From the NCBI RefSeq assembly GCF_024355225.1, contig NZ_VCNH01000008.1, positions 3,610,461 through 3,674,460 of the forward strand: DNA of 64,000 nt, in the 5' to 3' direction. How positions within the stretch are numbered: the first letter of the stretch is position 1; each line of letters starts with the position of its first letter. A program made the position numbers and the translations under genes. The notes beneath the pieces were generated by a model. The model was given only the letters and a program-made list of their open reading frames with translations. It searched no databases and was not told the DNA's origin. Origin of the DNA: Roseovarius sp. M141. GTDB taxonomy: Bacteria; Pseudomonadota; Alphaproteobacteria; Rhodobacterales; Rhodobacteraceae. Shown in pieces: positions 60,494 to 64,000 of the stretch.

Positions 60494-62956
60494 ATGAACC
60501 AAATTGCTCACAACAGGCTCGTCTCTTTCATATGGTCTATCGCTGACGACTGCCTTCGCGACGTTTATGTCCGGGGAAATACCGTGATGTCATCTTGCCG
60601 ATGGTCGTGCTGCGTCGCCTCGATACCCTTCTGGAACCCACGAAAGCCGAGGTTCTAGAGGAGGTCCGCTTTCAGAAGGACGAAATGAAGGCGATCGAAC
60701 TGGACGATGCCCCACTCAAGGCGGCCTCCGGTTACGTATTTTTCAACACCAGCAAATGGACGTTGAAACAGCTTCACGCCACCGCCACCAACAACCAGCA
60801 GATCCTGTTGGCCAACGTGGAAGACTACCTGGGCGGGTTCAGCGACAACGTCAAAGAGATCATCCAGCGATTCAAGCTACTGGAACAGATGCGCCACATG
60901 GCCGACAAGCAGGTCCTGCTGGACGTGCTGGAAAAGTTCATCTCGCCGTACATCAACCTGACGCCGCACCTGCTCGAGGATCCCGAAGGCAATGCCATGC
61001 CCGGCCTCAGCAACCTTGGTATGGGATATGTGTTCGAAGAACTGATCCGCAAATTCAACGAGGAAAACAACGAAGAGGCGGGCGAACACTTCACACCGCG
61101 TGAGGTGATCCACCTGATGACCCACCTGGTCTTCGATCCGATCCGGGACCGGCTGCCCCCGTCATGACCATCTACGACCCCGCCTGCGGCAGTGGCGGCA
61201 TGCTGACGGAATCGCAAAACTACATCATCGACCCCGAGGGCCAGATCAAGGCGACCGGCGACGTCTACCTTTATGGCAAGGAAATCAACGACGAAACCTA
61301 TGCCATCTGCAAATCCGACATGATGATCAAGGGCAACAATCCCGAGAACATCAAGGTCGGCTCGACCTCGTCCACCGACGAATTCGCCGCACATCGTTTC
61401 GACTTCATGCTGTCCAACCCGCCCTACGGCAAAAAGCTGGAACAGCGAGCTGAAACACATCAAGTGACGGCAAGGATGTCATCGACCCCCCCGCTTCAAG
61501 GTCGATCTCAACGATTACTGGGGCAAAACCGAAACCTTGGACGCCACCCCGCGCTCCAGCGACGGCCAACTGCTGTTCCTGATGGAAATGGTGGGCAAGA
61601 TGAAGTCCACCAAGGACAGCCCCATCGGTGCGCGCATTGCGTCGGTGCATAACGGCTCCAGCCTGTTCACCGGCGACGCGGGCAGTGGCGAATCCCAACA
61701 TTCGCCGCCATATCATCGAAAACGACATGCTGGATACGATCATCCAGCTGCCCCCAACGTAACCTGTTCCACAACACCGGCATCACCACCTACATCTGGC
61801 TTCTGACCAACGCCAAGCCCGAGACGCGCCGCGGCAAGGTCCAGCTGATCGACGCTAACCTGCTGTTCCGCAAGCTGCGCAAGAACCTTTGGCGACAAGA
61901 ACCTGCGAATTCGCGCCTCAACATATCCGACGAAATCGTCGCCGCGCATCTCGCCTTCCAACCGGTCGAGCGCCGGATCGACGGGAACGGTGATCCGACA
62001 GGCATGCTGCCGTGCAGATCTTCGACAACACCGATTTCGGCTATCACAAGGTCACCATCGAACGCCCCGACCGTCGCCGCGCCCAATTCAGCGCGGAACG
62101 GTTGGAAACGCTGCGGTTCGACAAATCCTGCGCGAAACCGATGGCGCATCTTTGGGCCGAGCATGGTGAGGAGAGTCCTATCAGCCCGGTTTTCACCGGA
62201 AATCGCAGGCCAAGGCGATCCAAACTTTGGTGCGAGGGAACAGGGACATCACCCTGAACGCCAAACAGCGCGGCAAGCTGGTCGATACAGGCGCTCTGGG
62301 TCCGTCTCAGCGCATCTGGCTGCTTCGCGGTGGCGGGCATGCAGCTGATGCAGCCTGTCGGCAAATTCCGAAGAGACCGCCGATTTCAACGCCTTTCGCG
62401 ATAAGGTGGCCAAGATCCTGAGGGCCCGCAAGATCAAGCTATGGCCCGCTACTGAGCGGAACGCGATCCCTGAACGCGGCTCGGCTGGTATCGCTGAGGA
62501 TGCGGAGAAGGGTCGTCGACAAATCCCGCAAACTCCAGCGCGTCTGAGCTGGAAGGCGATCACGCGGCCCGGTTGGGCTGTGACTTCGGGAGGAGCTTGC
62601 TGATTTTGGTCTTTATCGCCAGCCCGACGGCAATTTCCTGACCTATGAGGAACCAGTGCAGTGACTTGAAAGCGATAGCGAGGCAGTGCCGCTGAAAAGA
62701 TGCAGTGCATCCACCGCTATTTCCGCGCCGAGTGCTGCGGCCGCATGTGGCCGAAGGCCGGATTGAACTTGGATACGGTGAAGCATCGGGTACGAGATCA
62801 GCTTCAACAAAATACTTCTACCGCCACAAGCCGCTGCAGCAGCCCGGATGCCGTGACGCAGGATATTCTTGCGCTGGAGTGAAAAGGCCGATGCCGGGCT
62901 GATGGCAGATATTCTTGGGGTCGAGATCGCTACCAAGCTGGAGCCAGCAGAGATGA
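60494..62956 (+). pseudogene. hsdM: Type I restriction-modification DNA methylase subunit, many frameshifts
   Basis: From ATG 60494 to about 62956, pieces in three frames form one HsdM of about 800 residues. Seen in order: DVILPMVVLRRLDTLLEPTK, NNEEAGEHFTPREVIHLM, motif I IYDPACGSGGML, and motif IV FMLSNPPYG, then NNLFHNTGITTYIWLLTN-type segments, KARKIKL and DFGLYRQPDG near the end. The breaks include a C4 run needing C5 near 61154, a changed G near 61465, and more after 61690. The enzyme would methylate adenine in the HsdS target; as sequenced it cannot be made. Confidence 0.8.
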
Positions 62957-64000
62957 GTTTGGCGGCGTATCCGACCTATGGCAGCTTTGGCGACAGCGGC
63001 GTTGAGTGGATCGGCGATGTCCCCTAGCGAATGGCGAAGTCGAGCCTTAGCGCCAGTGCGTCTCTGCAAAGAAAACCGGGGAAAAAAAGAAACACGCGTA
63101 TGAAGCAAAGAAACGCACCGTGCTGTCTCCTCAGCTATGGTCGCGTTATCGTGAAGGACGAGTATCAAGCTTGACCGGGCTGGTTCCCGAAAGCTTCGGA
63201 AACCTATCAGATCGTCCAGCCCGGTGACATCAATGTCATTCGTGGCACTGATTTGCAAGAACGATAAGTGACGAGCCTTCGAAACCGGACTAGCGAAAGA
63301 CGCTCCGGCATCATCACGTCCGCTTACGCCGACAAACTCCAGGACCGAAGGCGCAGATCAACCAAGTTTTCCTGCATTATCTGCTTCCATTCTTACGACG
63401 TGAAGTAGAAGGTCTTTTATGCCTTGGGTTCAGCCTTCCCTACGCCAAAACCTGTCATATCTGGATTTCGAAATACCTGAAATTGCCCTATCCCATCCCC
63501 AGACGAACAGCGCGCCATTGCGGAGTTTCTGTAGTGGGAAATGCGCGAGGGTGGAGGAGGCGGTGCGGATCAGGAGGCGCAGATCGCCCTTTGCGCGAGC
63601 GACGGCAGATCCTGATCCAGCATGCGTTGCCCGCGGCTGAACCCCACCGCGCCCCGATGAAGGACAGCGGCATCGACTGGATCCGGCCAAATCCCAGCGC
63701 ATTGGGAGGTGAAGCGATTCACCAAAGTAGGAAGATTCCAAGAAGGCCCCGGTATCATGGCTGTCGATTTTCACGACAGCGGCGATGCCATTGATCCGGA
63801 TTTCAGGCGTTCGTGGCCGTCAAGTGTGTTTCTGGAAGGCTGCAATTTCTTATCGACTGCTCAACTTCGCCGAAAATGGGATCACTTCAAACTGTCCGGG
63901 GGCGACCTTGTCATCAGCGGCAGCGCGTCGACGGAGTTTTTGTCTCAAAAGTTGGCCCAGAGGCGGCAGGGGCTATTCTCTACACAGGCCTGATGAAGCT
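62953..64000 (+). pseudogene. hsdS: Type I specificity subunit, frameshifted and cut by the window end
   Basis: ATG 62953 overlaps the hsdM stop (ATGA). YPTYGSFGDSGVEWIGDVP is the common HsdS start. Later pieces in other frames: SYGRVIVKDEYQ, TYQIVQPGD and GTDLQ of the first target domain, HSYDV, QNLSYLDF, IPSPDEQRAI of the central helix, APMKDSGIDWI repeat start, RFTKVGRFQEGPGI and FKLSGGDLVISGSAST of the second domain up to ILYTGLMK at the edge. HsdS has two target domains, so the gene continues to the right, where hsdR may lie. At least five breaks are visible. Confidence 0.75.

Overview
The window looks like a piece of an alphaproteobacterial chromosome, most likely Rhodobacteraceae (Roseobacter/Paracoccus-like). 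The evidence is moderately high GC, the mdeR-mdeA-mdeB methionine degradation cluster, a B12-riboswitch cobalt uptake operon of the cbtBA type, and phage genes of the kind common in that family. This assignment is inference from gene content, not from a marker gene.

Left part (1-13.9 kb), ordinary chromosome plus one unusual cluster: the start of a phosphonate/iron-type binding protein, a Na/Pi cotransporter, then a three-gene operon (2.8-6.2 kb) that resembles a split lanthipeptide synthetase. It has a 195-residue candidate precursor with two Thr-Pro-rich repeats, a stand-alone phospho-Ser/Thr lyase-like protein, and a kinase with a possible LanC-like tail. After it come a PLP enzyme, a PepSY/DUF2946 metal-uptake pair, and mdeB-mdeA divergent from the Lrp-type gene mdeR.

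Metal and decay zone (14-26.8 kb): a broken lspA, a Zn/Cd/Pb-type P-type ATPase, a HutC-like regulator, a truncated ZIP transporter and a MerR regulator, with related MerR-type sites before the ATPase and before merR. Then come glycosyltransferase fragments, a GH25 lysozyme lipoprotein, a cupin, a PepSY-flavodoxin reductase whose 3' end is lost at a junction, a DUF2271 protein, a PepSY protein and a divergent two-component system.

Efflux and PHA zone (26.8-37.6 kb): an RND adaptor-pump operon, a c-type cytochrome, a phaC broken by two frameshifts, and a TetR gene followed by an HlyD adaptor fused to a DUF900-like hydrolase fragment. Related TetR-type palindromes precede the RND operon and the TetR operon.

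Mobile zone (37.9-64 kb): a prophage lysis module, an IS110 element, a polymorphic-toxin tail with a candidate immunity gene, and a truncated IS3 joined to a truncated integrase. Next is phage/ICE early module A (excisionase-like HTH, small protein, VRR-NUC nuclease, HTH replication-type protein, cytosine methylase), cut into a cobW gene. The cobalt operon under a cobalamin riboswitch follows, then IS and spanin remnants. At 50,057-50,103 lies the 3' fragment of a CAU-anticodon tRNA, a likely attachment-site scar. Beyond it is a second element with a YwgA/HD-hydrolase pair, integrase B, early module B (paralogous to A), an Xre-RES toxin-antitoxin pair and a type I hsdM-hsdS operon. From about 52.9 kb on, nearly every gene carries one-base indels, many in homopolymers, so the frameshifts may be sequencing errors rather than true decay.
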